From a virus, in IMG/VR virus record IMGVR_UViG_3300021598_001198, positions 62,001-126,000 of that record: a stretch of DNA of 64,000 nt; one strand, given 5' to 3'. Positions 14,444-22,341 of the stretch are shown here, piece by piece. Both the position numbers and the translations under genes were made by a program. Each line of letters opens with the position of its first letter. The stretch's first letter is position 1. Under the pieces are notes generated by a model. The model made no database searches and was not told where the DNA came from. It saw only the letters and a program-made list of their open reading frames with translations.

Positions 14444-15181
14444 TCACCAATAACCAATATCTTTTTTGAAATATTCTTCGTTTTCCCTATTCAAAAAGGA
14501 CTTAATGATTAGTTTAATCATTCCCAAATACCCCATTTTCTTGAATCTACGGTCATCTTGACCAACGTAATGTTCGGATATTTTAAACTTTTTTGAATTG
14601 TATTTCCTACTTAAACCATAGTCTTCACTGTGTTGGTATTCCTCATTAAATTTACCTAATTCTCTAAATTTATCAGTTTTTGTCAAGAAAAAGGTACCAA
14701 CAGCGAATGGACTGAATTTACTAATAATATTATTAACGGAATTAAAACAAACGAATACCAATTTGGACTTCCAATTTTTAGATGTTGATTTTATTTTACA
14801 TGTCATCAAATCCAAATCTTCCAAAATCATTTCCTCAATACAGTCGTGAATTGTAATTGAATTGAAGAATTGGATGTCAGCATCCACAAATAAAACATAT
14901 TCAGTATTAACCAAATCACTCCCTAAATTTCTTGCTTCACCAACTTTACCACCGTCAATCATTTCTATCTTAAGTCTATCAGAGTACATCATAGACATAT
15001 TATTGATAATCGCCCTTGTTCGGTCTGTTGAATGGTTATCAGCAATGATTACTCTTGTACCATCAATTAAAACTTGTTTGTGTATTGAGTCGAGAGTCTT
15101 CTTAATATACTTGTCTTCATTGTAACATGGAATTACAATGGTTAGTTTGTTTTTTATTTTTGTTGGTTTATAAAGTGGCAT
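14444..15181 (-). CDS. Family 2 glycosyltransferase
   Basis: 245 residues with the GT-A fold of family GT2: TIVIPCYNEDKYIKKTLDSI (about 14-33), VIIADNHSTDRT, GEARNLGSDL, then the DxD metal site VDADI near residue 100 and SEDYGLSRKY near 186. Transfers a sugar from a nucleotide or lipid-linked donor; the acceptor is unknown. Its start overlaps the end of the LpxH-like gene by 14 bases, so the two are probably made together and may act on the same lipid or envelope glycan. Confidence 0.85.
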   Translation of the reverse strand: MPLYKPTKIKNKLTIVIPCYNEDKYIKKTLDSIHKQVLIDGTRVIIADNHSTDRTRAIINNMSMMYSDRLKIEMIDGGKVGEARNLGSDLVNTEYVLFVDADIQFFNSITIHDCIEEMILEDLDLMTCKIKSTSKNWKSKLVFVCFNSVNNIISKFSPFAVGTFFLTKTDKFRELGKFNEEYQHSEDYGLSRKYNSKKFKISEHYVGQDDRRFKKMGYLGMIKLIIKSFLNRENEEYFKKDIGYW

Positions 15182-15863
15182 ATCTCTGAAGTTTAAAATC
15201 CCCGTTATGATGTATTATGTAAGTATTGTTTTCTATCCAATCCCCACAATTTAAATACCTCACACCCTCAATAATTTTATCTTCAGGATTGTGTATGTGA
15301 CCACATATCACAGTGTCACACTCTCTTTTTTTTGCCTGTCTAACCAGTTCTACCTCAAAACTCGTAATAAATTTAACAGCCTCTTTAACACTGTCCTTTA
15401 AAAATTTAGAAAGGGACCTCTTATGTCCAAATTTTTTTAGAGTCCTATCTATAGAAATCGCAATATCGTAACCAATGGAACCTAAAATACCTAACCATTT
15501 TAACTTAACCACACCATCATAAAGGTCTCCATGGGTAATAAATACATTACCATATTTGTATTCATTACAAATTTCAATGTTACCAAAAGATAAGTCCGTA
15601 TATTGTCTTAAAAATTCATCATGATTACCAGTAACATAAATTACTTGAGTACCTCTTTTGGAATGTGATAATATTTTTCTTATCACATTGGTGTCGTTTT
15701 GTTTCCATCTGAACTTCCTCTGTAACATCCAACCATCTATGATATCACCAACTAAAAACAAATAAGTTGGTTCATATTTTTTTAGGACTTCAAGCACCAT
15801 TTCAGAATTACTACCCTTAGTACCAAGGTGAACATCTGAAATAAAAAGTGCATCTATTTTCAT
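15168..15863 (-). CDS. LpxH-like metallophosphoesterase
   Basis: 231 residues with all calcineurin-type metal motifs in LpxH order: ISDVHLG (8-14), VGDIIDGW (about 38-45), TGNHDEF (about 78-84), THGDLYDG and CGHIHNPE, plus a C-terminal NCGDWIENNT. LpxH proteins hydrolyse UDP-2,3-diacylglucosamine in lipid A synthesis; similar proteins act on other UDP- or phospho-lipids, so the substrate is inferred. Cytoplasmic, membrane-associated. Confidence 0.8.
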   Translation of the reverse strand: MKIDALFISDVHLGTKGSNSEMVLEVLKKYEPTYLFLVGDIIDGWMLQRKFRWKQNDTNVIRKILSHSKRGTQVIYVTGNHDEFLRQYTDLSFGNIEICNEYKYGNVFITHGDLYDGVVKLKWLGILGSIGYDIAISIDRTLKKFGHKRSLSKFLKDSVKEAVKFITSFEVELVRQAKKRECDTVICGHIHNPEDKIIEGVRYLNCGDWIENNTYIIHHNGDFKLQRYATL

Positions 15864-15888
15864 ATCTATAATTATCTCAATTAAATGA

Positions 15889-16353
15889 TTACAAATTTAT
15901 TTCTATGATTTGTCCTTTATCTCTTTTAAACAAAAATCTATAAATTTTTACAAACAAATGTATAATAGACATTTTAAATGCATATGTGAATCCGCTACTG
16001 ACATTTGTCAACCTATAAACGGTAATTAATAGTGAATCGTCAAAATGTCTTTTTAAAATAAAGTACCTATGATAACCATCAAAAATATAATTTTTGTTTG
16101 TTAGATAGATGTGACCCTTATTATAATCAAACCCTCTTTCTATTATATCTAATTCAATTTGTTTATGTATTGGTTTTAAATGAATTGATTTTACTCTTGT
16201 TTTAATTTCGGACATTGGTATTGTCTCTACTTTGACTTTAAAGCACCACCATTTATTACAAAAGAAATCACCGTCGTGCCTTTTTAACAATTCGGAATTA
16301 TATCTTCTATCAACAACTACTTTTATTTTTTCTAAAAAAGTCATATCCACCAT
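15889..16353 (-). CDS. ParB/Srx-like domain protein
   Basis: 154 residues. The segment LDIIERGFDYNKGHIYLTNKNYIFDGYHRYFILKRH, seen in pieces between about 68 and 105, has the ParB-like core with DGYHR in place of the usual DGHHR. That fold binds nucleotides and can act as a nuclease or kinase. It is followed by a hydrophobic/aromatic stretch (MSIIHLFVKIYRFLF) and a short basic tail. It precedes the LpxH-like gene and may belong to the same envelope-related operon. Confidence 0.65.
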   Translation of the reverse strand: MVDMTFLEKIKVVVDRRYNSELLKRHDGDFFCNKWWCFKVKVETIPMSEIKTRVKSIHLKPIHKQIELDIIERGFDYNKGHIYLTNKNYIFDGYHRYFILKRHFDDSLLITVYRLTNVSSGFTYAFKMSIIHLFVKIYRFLFKRDKGQIIEINL

Positions 16354-16557
16354 TTATTCCCCTAACTCAAGATTATTTTTGCGTTTAGTCATTTCGTTAA
16401 AAACCTCAATTGACAAATTCGCCCTAAAATCATCTCTAGCACACTCATGGGGACTTAATTTTAAAAGTCTGTTCGCAACCTCATCTCTCCACTCGTGAAA
16501 GAATCCTTCATTAAAAGCCATCCATCCATAAAATTCGTGAGTTTCTGCGTTGTTCAT
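16354..16557 (-). CDS. Hypothetical protein
   Basis: 67 residues, helical, with conserved-looking FYGWMAFNEGFFHEWRDEV near the N-terminus. Stop abuts the ATG of the ParB-like gene. No family recognised. Confidence 0.65.
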   Translation of the reverse strand: MNNAETHEFYGWMAFNEGFFHEWRDEVANRLLKLSPHECARDDFRANLSIEVFNEMTKRKNNLELGE

Positions 16558-16568
16558 TTATTGTCGAT

Positions 16569-16748
16569 TTAAAATTTTGAGGCAATCATATACCCCAAAC
16601 AAAATGATGAGGTCACAGCAACCCAATAAAATAATGATTTAATTTTAAATGCTGTTCGATTGTGCTCTCCGTTTATGGTTGTTGCAGTTGCAAACAACCA
16701 GGTTACAATTAGAAACAATATACCAAATGTTAATAAAACTATTTTCAT
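16569..16748 (-). CDS. Two-helix membrane protein
   Basis: 59 residues with hydrophobic segments at about 3-24 and 39-57 separated by a charged loop (NGEHNRTAFKIK). First gene of the minus-strand group and divergent from the Nudix gene. Function unknown. Confidence 0.6.
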   Translation of the reverse strand: MKIVLLTFGILFLIVTWLFATATTINGEHNRTAFKIKSLFYWVAVTSSFCLGYMIASKF

Positions 16749-16786
16749 ACGTAAAGTATAAATATTTATCTTTATAAATCAAAATT

Positions 16787-17203
16787 ATGATACAAATATC
16801 TCAAATCATTCTTCAAAACCCTGAAGGTAAATACTTGGTGTATTTAAGAGACAACAACCCAGATATCCCCTTTCCAAATCATTGGGACCTTATAGGTGGT
16901 CACGTTGAAAAAAGAGAAACACCATTAGAAGCGTTGAAAAGAGAAATGATAGAAGAAATTGAAACTGACTCGAGCAGTTTAGTTAGATTTTCTTTTTGGA
17001 AGAAGTATGTCTGTATTGAGGGTGATGTGTCCCCAAATATTAAATATATATTTCACGGTGTGATTGACAAACCTATTGAAGAAATTCCACTAAATGAGGG
17101 TCAGTATCTTAGATTTGTAACTCAAAGTGAGTTATCTGAATTAAATTTTGCAAACATTATGGGTAAGATAATGCAAGATTTCGTGAGAGAAAGATTTGGT
17201 TAG
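16787..17203 (+). CDS. Nudix hydrolase
   Basis: 138 residues with a Nudix box at 38-60: G-x5-E-x7-R-E-M-x-E-E (G38, E44, R52, E53, E56, E57). The usual Gly near the end is Glu59, so the box is not perfect. The family cleaves nucleoside diphosphates linked to another moiety (NTP cleansing, NDP-sugars, RNA caps). GGH at the box and WDLIGG before it fit NTP- or sugar-type members; substrate unknown. Lone plus-strand gene with TATTTAT 17 bases before its ATG; its stop overlaps the convergent nuclease gene by 4 bases. Confidence 0.85.
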   Translation: MIQISQIILQNPEGKYLVYLRDNNPDIPFPNHWDLIGGHVEKRETPLEALKREMIEEIETDSSSLVRFSFWKKYVCIEGDVSPNIKYIFHGVIDKPIEEIPLNEGQYLRFVTQSELSELNFANIMGKIMQDFVRERFG

Positions 17204-17739
17204 TATTTTAAAACTGTAAAATGAGACTCAAAGTTTTTTCTTGGAATCAAATACATATGTGACCTTTTCTCTTCAGGAATCAATACGTTAGTTCCAGCAT
17301 AAACCTCGTCACCACCTATCTTTACTTTGAAATTATTTTCTGAAATTAATTTTCTTAATTTATTAGTTTTAATCACCCAAATCTCTTTGATGTTCATAAA
17401 AACTATTACCCACAAATCTGATTTGGTTACCATTATTCCACTGTCCTTACCGTGCATCCTAAATTCAATACATAGGTTACCAGTATCTATACCGGGAAAA
17501 TAGGCACCGTTTGGTAATGTTCTACCGGGTTGTACCCATTTGTCTTCTGTCTTGACTTCTGCAACCACATGGGTTTTAGTTGGGAAATTGAATATTAAAT
17601 CGAACTCTTTTAAATTACCATTTTCTTTTTCACTCTTCCCAACACAAATAGCATTGTATTCTCTTTCAAATACATCAATGACTACTTGTTCATTAGTTTG
17701 ACCGATTTTTATATCTTCATGAAAATTCAGATTCCCCAT
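17200..17739 (-). CDS. PD-(D/E)XK-like nuclease
   Basis: 179 residues. After a helical N-terminus comes KEFDLIFNFP (Asp47) and VVAEVKTE (Glu62-Val-Lys64), the D...ExK arrangement of restriction-like nucleases, followed by helices and strands of about the right length. A QxxxY-type position was not seen. Could process DNA or act in repair or defence. Confidence 0.6.
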   Translation of the reverse strand: MGNLNFHEDIKIGQTNEQVVIDVFEREYNAICVGKSEKENGNLKEFDLIFNFPTKTHVVAEVKTEDKWVQPGRTLPNGAYFPGIDTGNLCIEFRMHGKDSGIMVTKSDLWVIVFMNIKEIWVIKTNKLRKLISENNFKVKIGGDEVYAGTNVLIPEEKRSHMYLIPRKNFESHFTVLKY

Positions 17740-17854
17740 CTTCGCTGGTTAAATACATTTTCTCATAGTGTTCCCACCATAAAATCTCTTCTTGTTCAGA
17801 AGTAAGTTTATTTTCCACAGGGACAATGTCCTGCGTGTGTGATTCCTGAACCAT
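17717..17854 (-). CDS. Possible small acidic protein overlapping two genes
   Basis: 45 residues, MVQESHTQDI start, acidic WWEHYEKMY centre. It overlaps the end of the lipoprotein gene and the start of the nuclease gene in other frames; it would couple the two. Uncertain. Confidence 0.4.
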   Translation of the reverse strand: MVQESHTQDIVPVENKLTSEQEEILWWEHYEKMYLTSEDGESEFS

Positions 17855-18035
17855 GACTTCTATCGATTATGAGATAAGTATGTCCCTTATGTTCCCATTC
17901 AAAAACTCTGTATTCGGATTGATTACTAAGTTTAATAGTTTGGGGGTTATTCCTATCGTTTACAACTTGTTTTGTGTTTGGTTCAGAACATGATGTGACG
18001 AGTAAAACAAATAAAATAATACTACTTAATCTCAT
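17808..18035 (-). CDS. Small lipoprotein
   Basis: 75 residues with lipobox VTSC (Cys16 lipidated). Mature part about 59 residues ending HAGHCPCGK with two Cys. No family recognised. Overlaps the end of the oxygenase gene by 14 bases. Confidence 0.75.
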   Translation of the reverse strand: MRLSSIILFVLLVTSCSEPNTKQVVNDRNNPQTIKLSNQSEYRVFEWEHKGHTYLIIDRSHGSGITHAGHCPCGK

Positions 18036-18894
18036 CTAATTGAATTTCAATTTCTTGTTGTCCTTCTTTTACAACTTGACTACCGTCAGCCATTCTATAA
18101 TACTTAAACAAAACGTATTTATCGCCTTCGGTTGTTTTAAAATGTGTATGTTTGGTGTAAGGGTTTAGTTGAAAATCATGGTATAAATTTTTCCAAATTA
18201 CTCCATCTCCTTTTACAGGTTTTACACTTCTTTCAATTGAATTAAAAGTTAGATGTCCACCCTCAGTAATGTTATTCAATGATATTTGGACACTCCACAA
18301 TCTATTACCCATGTTTGTAAACAATTTGTCCTCCGATATTTGATTAGGTAGTAGAAAATCGTATTTTTCCTCATAATTGAATTCGGGTGTTATTTTTTGA
18401 ATAAAAACATCTTCACCAAATGAATCTCGAATACCAATAACAGAATTGATTCTCTCATTTACTGTTTTATAAATCTCAGACTTTTTATCTAACTTATGAA
18501 TCATGGGTGATTGCAAGTCCTTAGATTTTTTCTGTGAGTTTAATTTTTTGTCTGTAATCGATATCAAATCATCACATTCAATTAATGTTAATAATTCAGG
18601 GTAATGATAAATTTCAACTAAATTATTTTCAACTCTATAAGCTCTTGGGTTATCACATAGAGATTTATTGAACGGATAAAGTTCAACTTCGTAAGGTTGA
18701 TTAAGGTTTTCCTGTGAATATTGTCTTTGCCAAATTAACGCGTTAGTTGGTTCAATTTCAAGTTCTCTTTTAATTAAATTGTAATCAAATCCATTATTAA
18801 GTAAAACATTAAAAATGGACTCTCTATCATATCCATTCACAATATTAGACCAAATCCATAGTTTCCATTCAGGAGTAAAAATTCTATTAATCAT
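18022..18894 (-). CDS. 2OG-Fe(II) oxygenase, prolyl 4-hydroxylase-like
   Basis: 290 residues. C-terminal catalytic fold (about 90-268) matches the P4H family: FIQKITPEFNYEEKYDFLLP (164-183), SVQISLNNITEGGHLTF (201-217), KPVKGDGVIWKN, and KHTHFKTTEGDKYVLFKYYR with His249 and Lys259. The first metal motif HxD appears as Lys177-Tyr-Asp179, so the first His is missing. Residues about 20-50 form a separate helical domain. Family members hydroxylate prolines or other residues using Fe and 2-oxoglutarate; the altered motif leaves activity open. Confidence 0.75.
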   Translation of the reverse strand: MINRIFTPEWKLWIWSNIVNGYDRESIFNVLLNNGFDYNLIKRELEIEPTNALIWQRQYSQENLNQPYEVELYPFNKSLCDNPRAYRVENNLVEIYHYPELLTLIECDDLISITDKKLNSQKKSKDLQSPMIHKLDKKSEIYKTVNERINSVIGIRDSFGEDVFIQKITPEFNYEEKYDFLLPNQISEDKLFTNMGNRLWSVQISLNNITEGGHLTFNSIERSVKPVKGDGVIWKNLYHDFQLNPYTKHTHFKTTEGDKYVLFKYYRMADGSQVVKEGQQEIEIQLDEIK

Positions 18895-18897
18895 ATT

Positions 18898-19152
18898 TTA
18901 TTTTTTTATTTTTCTTTCGATTACATACACAGTATCACCTTTTTCATATGACCTGTACGATGTTATTTTCATTTCGGGGTTTTTTAGATACAATTTCCAA
19001 TATGGAGTTGTTTGTAAAGTATTGTCACAACCAATTCCATGATATTCAACAGAATCAACAATACATGGGATTTTAGTGTCAGTATATTGTGTCTTGTACT
19101 TGCAAGACATTAATATTAGACCCAAAAAAATTACAAATGTTAGATTTTTCAT
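18898..19152 (-). CDS. Small lipoprotein
   Basis: 84 residues, lipobox LMSC (Cys17). Mature part beta-rich with Cys30 and Cys42 and a basic end (ERKIKK). No family recognised. Promoter directly upstream; followed after 3 bases by the oxygenase gene. Confidence 0.75.
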   Translation of the reverse strand: MKNLTFVIFLGLILMSCKYKTQYTDTKIPCIVDSVEYHGIGCDNTLQTTPYWKLYLKNPEMKITSYRSYEKGDTVYVIERKIKK

Positions 19153-19156
19153 ATTC

Positions 19157-19187
19157 TAAATATAAATGATTTTTTTGATAAAACAAA
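19157..19187 (-). promoter_or_regulatory. Bacteroidota-type promoter
   Basis: Minus strand TTTG (19187-19184), 19 bases, TATATTTA (19164-19157), one mismatch in the last base. Drives the lipoprotein/oxygenase/lipoprotein/nuclease group. Confidence 0.65.
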
Positions 19188-19188
19188 A

Positions 19189-19443
19189 TTAATCTTCACA
19201 GAAACAATTGTTTCTTGAAAGAGCGATTAACTTGATGTGTTTTAAACATTCATTGTCGGCCCTAACTACCGCACCACACAAATCGTTATTCACAACAGAT
19301 TGAACGAAACTACCCCCAATGGGTCCAACCCCATCTCTTGTTCTCATTACCGATACAATGATGTTGATGATGTGTTCACTAACATCATCTTGTCCATACC
19401 TCTTTACGAAGTCTTTTGCTGCACTATATAATTTTTCTTCCAT
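19189..19443 (-). CDS. Conserved phage protein
   Basis: 84 residues with FVKRYGQDDV, RTRDGVGPIGGSFVQSVVNNDL and AVVRADNECL. This pattern recurs in a phage family of unknown role, typically helical with a Gly-Gly loop. Confidence 0.65.
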   Translation of the reverse strand: MEEKLYSAAKDFVKRYGQDDVSEHIINIIVSVMRTRDGVGPIGGSFVQSVVNNDLCGAVVRADNECLKHIKLIALSRNNCFCED

Positions 19444-19446
19444 ATT

Positions 19447-19671
19447 TTAAACATTCCATGATGCCAACATTTGTCCTATATCATCATTCCTGTCCCTACC
19501 GTCGGCTTTAAAATTATCATCATCCAGTGTAATATTTTTTGTGATTGTAATAATTCCTTTTTTTATCGCATCACATGGTTTTCTGTTACATGGACAAATT
19601 CTATATTCGAATGAGGTGTTAATACCACATCTCACACATTCATAATAATCTTTTGTGGTTGTTGTTATCAT
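19447..19671 (-). CDS. Small zinc-ribbon-like protein
   Basis: 74 residues. CVRC (12-15) and CPC...C (26-33) give four Cys for one zinc. The C-terminal half is acidic. No family recognised. Confidence 0.6.
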   Translation of the reverse strand: MITTTTKDYYECVRCGINTSFEYRICPCNRKPCDAIKKGIITITKNITLDDDNFKADGRDRNDDIGQMLASWNV

Positions 19672-19679
19672 TATTAGAA

Positions 19680-20165
19680 TTAGTTGTCAAACCAAAAGAC
19701 AACTCTAAAACCATTCTCTTTAATCGTATACCTCTTTTGGTCATCATTTGTTATCCAAAATTCTTCTTTAAACCTATTGTCCATAGAGTCAACAAAATAT
19801 TTTAAGTTCTCAACGATTTCTTCATTATCTGAATTATTGTACAGATAATCTTTGAGTTCTTTTAAGGTGTAGTAAGAAGCTGTATGGACCATATCACCTC
19901 TTTCATATTCCTTTCTTGTTGTCTCAGTCACATCCTCAGGTAAACCCCTTGGGTCCGCAATCGGGTCCATTGAACCTCTGACCTCCGCAAGAATTGAGAA
20001 TAAATCATAATTTCTTCCCCAATAAAAAGCAACGTGGTCGTACTCCCTTTCGGAATCGTTCATTCCAAAATGTGGATTTATTTGCCAATGGTCAACATTG
20101 ACCCATTTATTTTCACCATTTACTGAAGTGTATTTTTCCAAATACACATGAATATCACATCCCAT
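19680..20165 (-). CDS. MGCDIH-family conserved protein
   Basis: 161 residues starting MGCDIHVYLEK, the hallmark of a family seen in phages and many bacteria. Other typical features are WVNVDHW, YWGRNYDLFSILAEVRG and DPRGLPEDVT. Function not established. The ATG lies only 4 bases after a promoter -7 box, so the mRNA may be leaderless. Confidence 0.8.
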   Translation of the reverse strand: MGCDIHVYLEKYTSVNGENKWVNVDHWQINPHFGMNDSEREYDHVAFYWGRNYDLFSILAEVRGSMDPIADPRGLPEDVTETTRKEYERGDMVHTASYYTLKELKDYLYNNSDNEEIVENLKYFVDSMDNRFKEEFWITNDDQKRYTIKENGFRVVFWFDN

Positions 20166-20169
20166 GATT

Positions 20170-20201
20170 CAAATATAATTAATAATTTTTAAAATGTCAA
20201 T
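20170..20201 (-). promoter_or_regulatory. Bacteroidota-type promoter, possibly leaderless
   Basis: Minus strand ATTG (20201-20198), 20 bases, TATATTTG (20177-20170). A start site 5-7 bases downstream would fall at the ATG (20165). Confidence 0.6.
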
Positions 20202-22115
20202 TTAGTACTGAGATATCTTACCCAATTTAGTAACCTTGTTTCCCCTAAATTCTGAGTGTTCCTTTATTATGCCGTAAAAAGACACCTTTGAATTAATTGA
20301 AACGCTCTTATGTAAATTAGTTGTTAGGTATTCAGTATTAATTTCACCAAATTTAGAAAATATGTTACCATTTTTGTCAACCAAATCATAGACAGTTGTT
20401 GGCCCATAAAGACCATTCACGGTTCTAATATCGGTAACAGTTAGTTCAAAATAAATTTTCATACCAGGACTACCGACAAATTTACTCACCTTTAATTTGG
20501 ATTCGTCAATGTCCCTTGATTTGTGGTTAACAAATGCATCAAAGTCGGTTACAAATCCTAAAGTGGTTTTGGCTCTTGTGTAAGCAACGTATTCTAAATT
20601 TTTTTCTTGTTCAATTTGCCATGGTAAGGTTGCAAATTTCGATGGAAATAATTCTGGGTGGATAATAAAAACCCTTTCTGATTCAAGACCTTTAGATTTA
20701 TGTACGTTACTCAAGCATATTCCACTTTTTTTATCATCTGAAAAGATATCATCGATTTTCTTTACAACAATTGCGGGGTCATCTATCCCGTGGGATAACG
20801 CTTCTATTACTTGTATCTTTTCACCAAATAGAATTACTTGGTTATCCTCTAACGCTTCACTTCTTTTCATTGTGTGATTTGTCATTGTTTTTTCAATCAA
20901 CTTTTCTTTGTCCTTAAGAAGACAACATATTACGTTTGTCATGTTATATTCTTCATTCTTCTTGTTGCAAGAAAGTATCATGGTTTTCAAAGACTTACCA
21001 ATATCAGAACCAATTATATAAGATTTTTTACCTTCACTTAATAATTTGATACACAATGAGACAACCGGAAATGTATTTCTACACAAAACCATGTCCCCAT
21101 CCATAATATCTTTATAGGAGAAGTTTTCAATTACTCTACCTGACCTATTTTTAGAATGAGCAATGATTGCTGGATTTATGTGTCGAACCAAATTTAAAAT
21201 CTCAGGCGAGACTCTATATGTAAAAGACAATGGTAATTCAACCGTGTTTGGTAGTTCTTTCAATTTTTGATATGACTCATGGTCAGCACCTGCAAAACCA
21301 TATATCGCTTGTTTAGGGTCACCTACAGCAATGAATCTACCACCATCAGGTTTCATTGCTTTTTGCATCAATAAACGGTGACAAGAATTCAAATCTTGAC
21401 ATTCGTCTATAAAAACAAAATCGTAATTATCTCCCGAATGGTTCAAAATGATTGGTAAAGAAATCATGTCGGTATAATCGAGAACCTTTAGATAAGACAT
21501 ACCCAATTTAGACAGATACCATGCGGCAGTGGATTCACCATCTTGATTGTTCACAGAATGAAACTCTGCAATTTTATTTATCTCACCAACACCAATTGGT
21601 TTGATATCAAAATTTACTAAATGTTGTCTCGATAAATTACACAGAGTTACAACATCGGTAACAAATTTATACCTGTCAATATTCTCACCTTGAACAGAAT
21701 CATGGATGCCTTGAATGTACTTGTTTTGTTCTTCGTTGAATCCGTATTTGTCTAAACTATCGGGTTTTTCACCACTGTAAAAATTAATGATGTCCCAAAA
21801 AAGATTTCGATACTTTAAACTTTTTTCGTCAACACCACAATCATAGTTATTCCTCATGATTGTGTAACCGAAACCATGGACCGTTTTGACATCAATGTTC
21901 TTATTTTCGGGAATCCTTCTTTTTAATTCATCTCGTATACTAACATTGAATGCCAAAAACAATACTGATTTATCATCAGGTATTAAGTCCAAAGCTTTTA
22001 ATAGTGTCGTCGTTTTACCACTACCAGCAACAGCAGAAACTACTGCGTTTCGAGTATCTTTTAAAATAAAATTGAAAATATCTTTTTGATATTTGCTGGG
22101 TGTAAATTTAGACAT
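20202..22115 (-). CDS. UvrD/PcrA-like superfamily 1 DNA helicase
   Basis: 637 residues. SF1A motifs in order: Q-like FTPSKYQ (4-10), Walker A AVAGSGKTT (28-36), motif Ia FLAFN, Ib VKTVHGFGY, Walker B FIDECQD, motif III GDPKQAIYGFAGAD, motif IV SFTYRVS, motif V NVHKSKGLE, motif VI YVAYTRAK. The last about 90 residues form a beta-rich extra domain (LTVTDIRTVNGLYG ... KVSFYGIIKE) that may bind DNA or a partner. Shorter than UvrD (about 720). Probably acts in replication, recombination or repair of phage DNA. Confidence 0.9.
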   Translation of the reverse strand: MSKFTPSKYQKDIFNFILKDTRNAVVSAVAGSGKTTTLLKALDLIPDDKSVLFLAFNVSIRDELKRRIPENKNIDVKTVHGFGYTIMRNNYDCGVDEKSLKYRNLFWDIINFYSGEKPDSLDKYGFNEEQNKYIQGIHDSVQGENIDRYKFVTDVVTLCNLSRQHLVNFDIKPIGVGEINKIAEFHSVNNQDGESTAAWYLSKLGMSYLKVLDYTDMISLPIILNHSGDNYDFVFIDECQDLNSCHRLLMQKAMKPDGGRFIAVGDPKQAIYGFAGADHESYQKLKELPNTVELPLSFTYRVSPEILNLVRHINPAIIAHSKNRSGRVIENFSYKDIMDGDMVLCRNTFPVVSLCIKLLSEGKKSYIIGSDIGKSLKTMILSCNKKNEEYNMTNVICCLLKDKEKLIEKTMTNHTMKRSEALEDNQVILFGEKIQVIEALSHGIDDPAIVVKKIDDIFSDDKKSGICLSNVHKSKGLESERVFIIHPELFPSKFATLPWQIEQEKNLEYVAYTRAKTTLGFVTDFDAFVNHKSRDIDESKLKVSKFVGSPGMKIYFELTVTDIRTVNGLYGPTTVYDLVDKNGNIFSKFGEINTEYLTTNLHKSVSINSKVSFYGIIKEHSEFRGNKVTKLGKISQY

Positions 22116-22116
22116 A

Positions 22117-22335
22117 TTACTTTTCGATAAACATGTTTGTATTTGAAATTGGTACTCTTAAAACAGGAATATTTTTTTCATCTCCATCCAATTTCTTCAT
22201 GACTTCATAGTAACCACTGTCACTTATTCTAACAGTTGGTGCATCTGTAATCATTTCTAATAATTTTGAAGATTCTTTTGGACCTTCGTAAAGCTTAACT
22301 TCTTTTGTTGTTGTGTTAAAAATTAATGTTTGCAT
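22117..22335 (-). CDS. Conserved phage protein
   Basis: 72 residues: MQTLIFNTTTKEVKLYEG, DAPTVRISDSGYYEVM and PVLRVPISNTNMFIEK. The GYYEV and PxxNTNM blocks are shared by small proteins of many phages; function unknown. One base from the helicase gene, so co-expressed. Confidence 0.7.
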   Translation of the reverse strand: MQTLIFNTTTKEVKLYEGPKESSKLLEMITDAPTVRISDSGYYEVMKKLDGDEKNIPVLRVPISNTNMFIEK

Positions 22336-22341
22336 TTTTAT

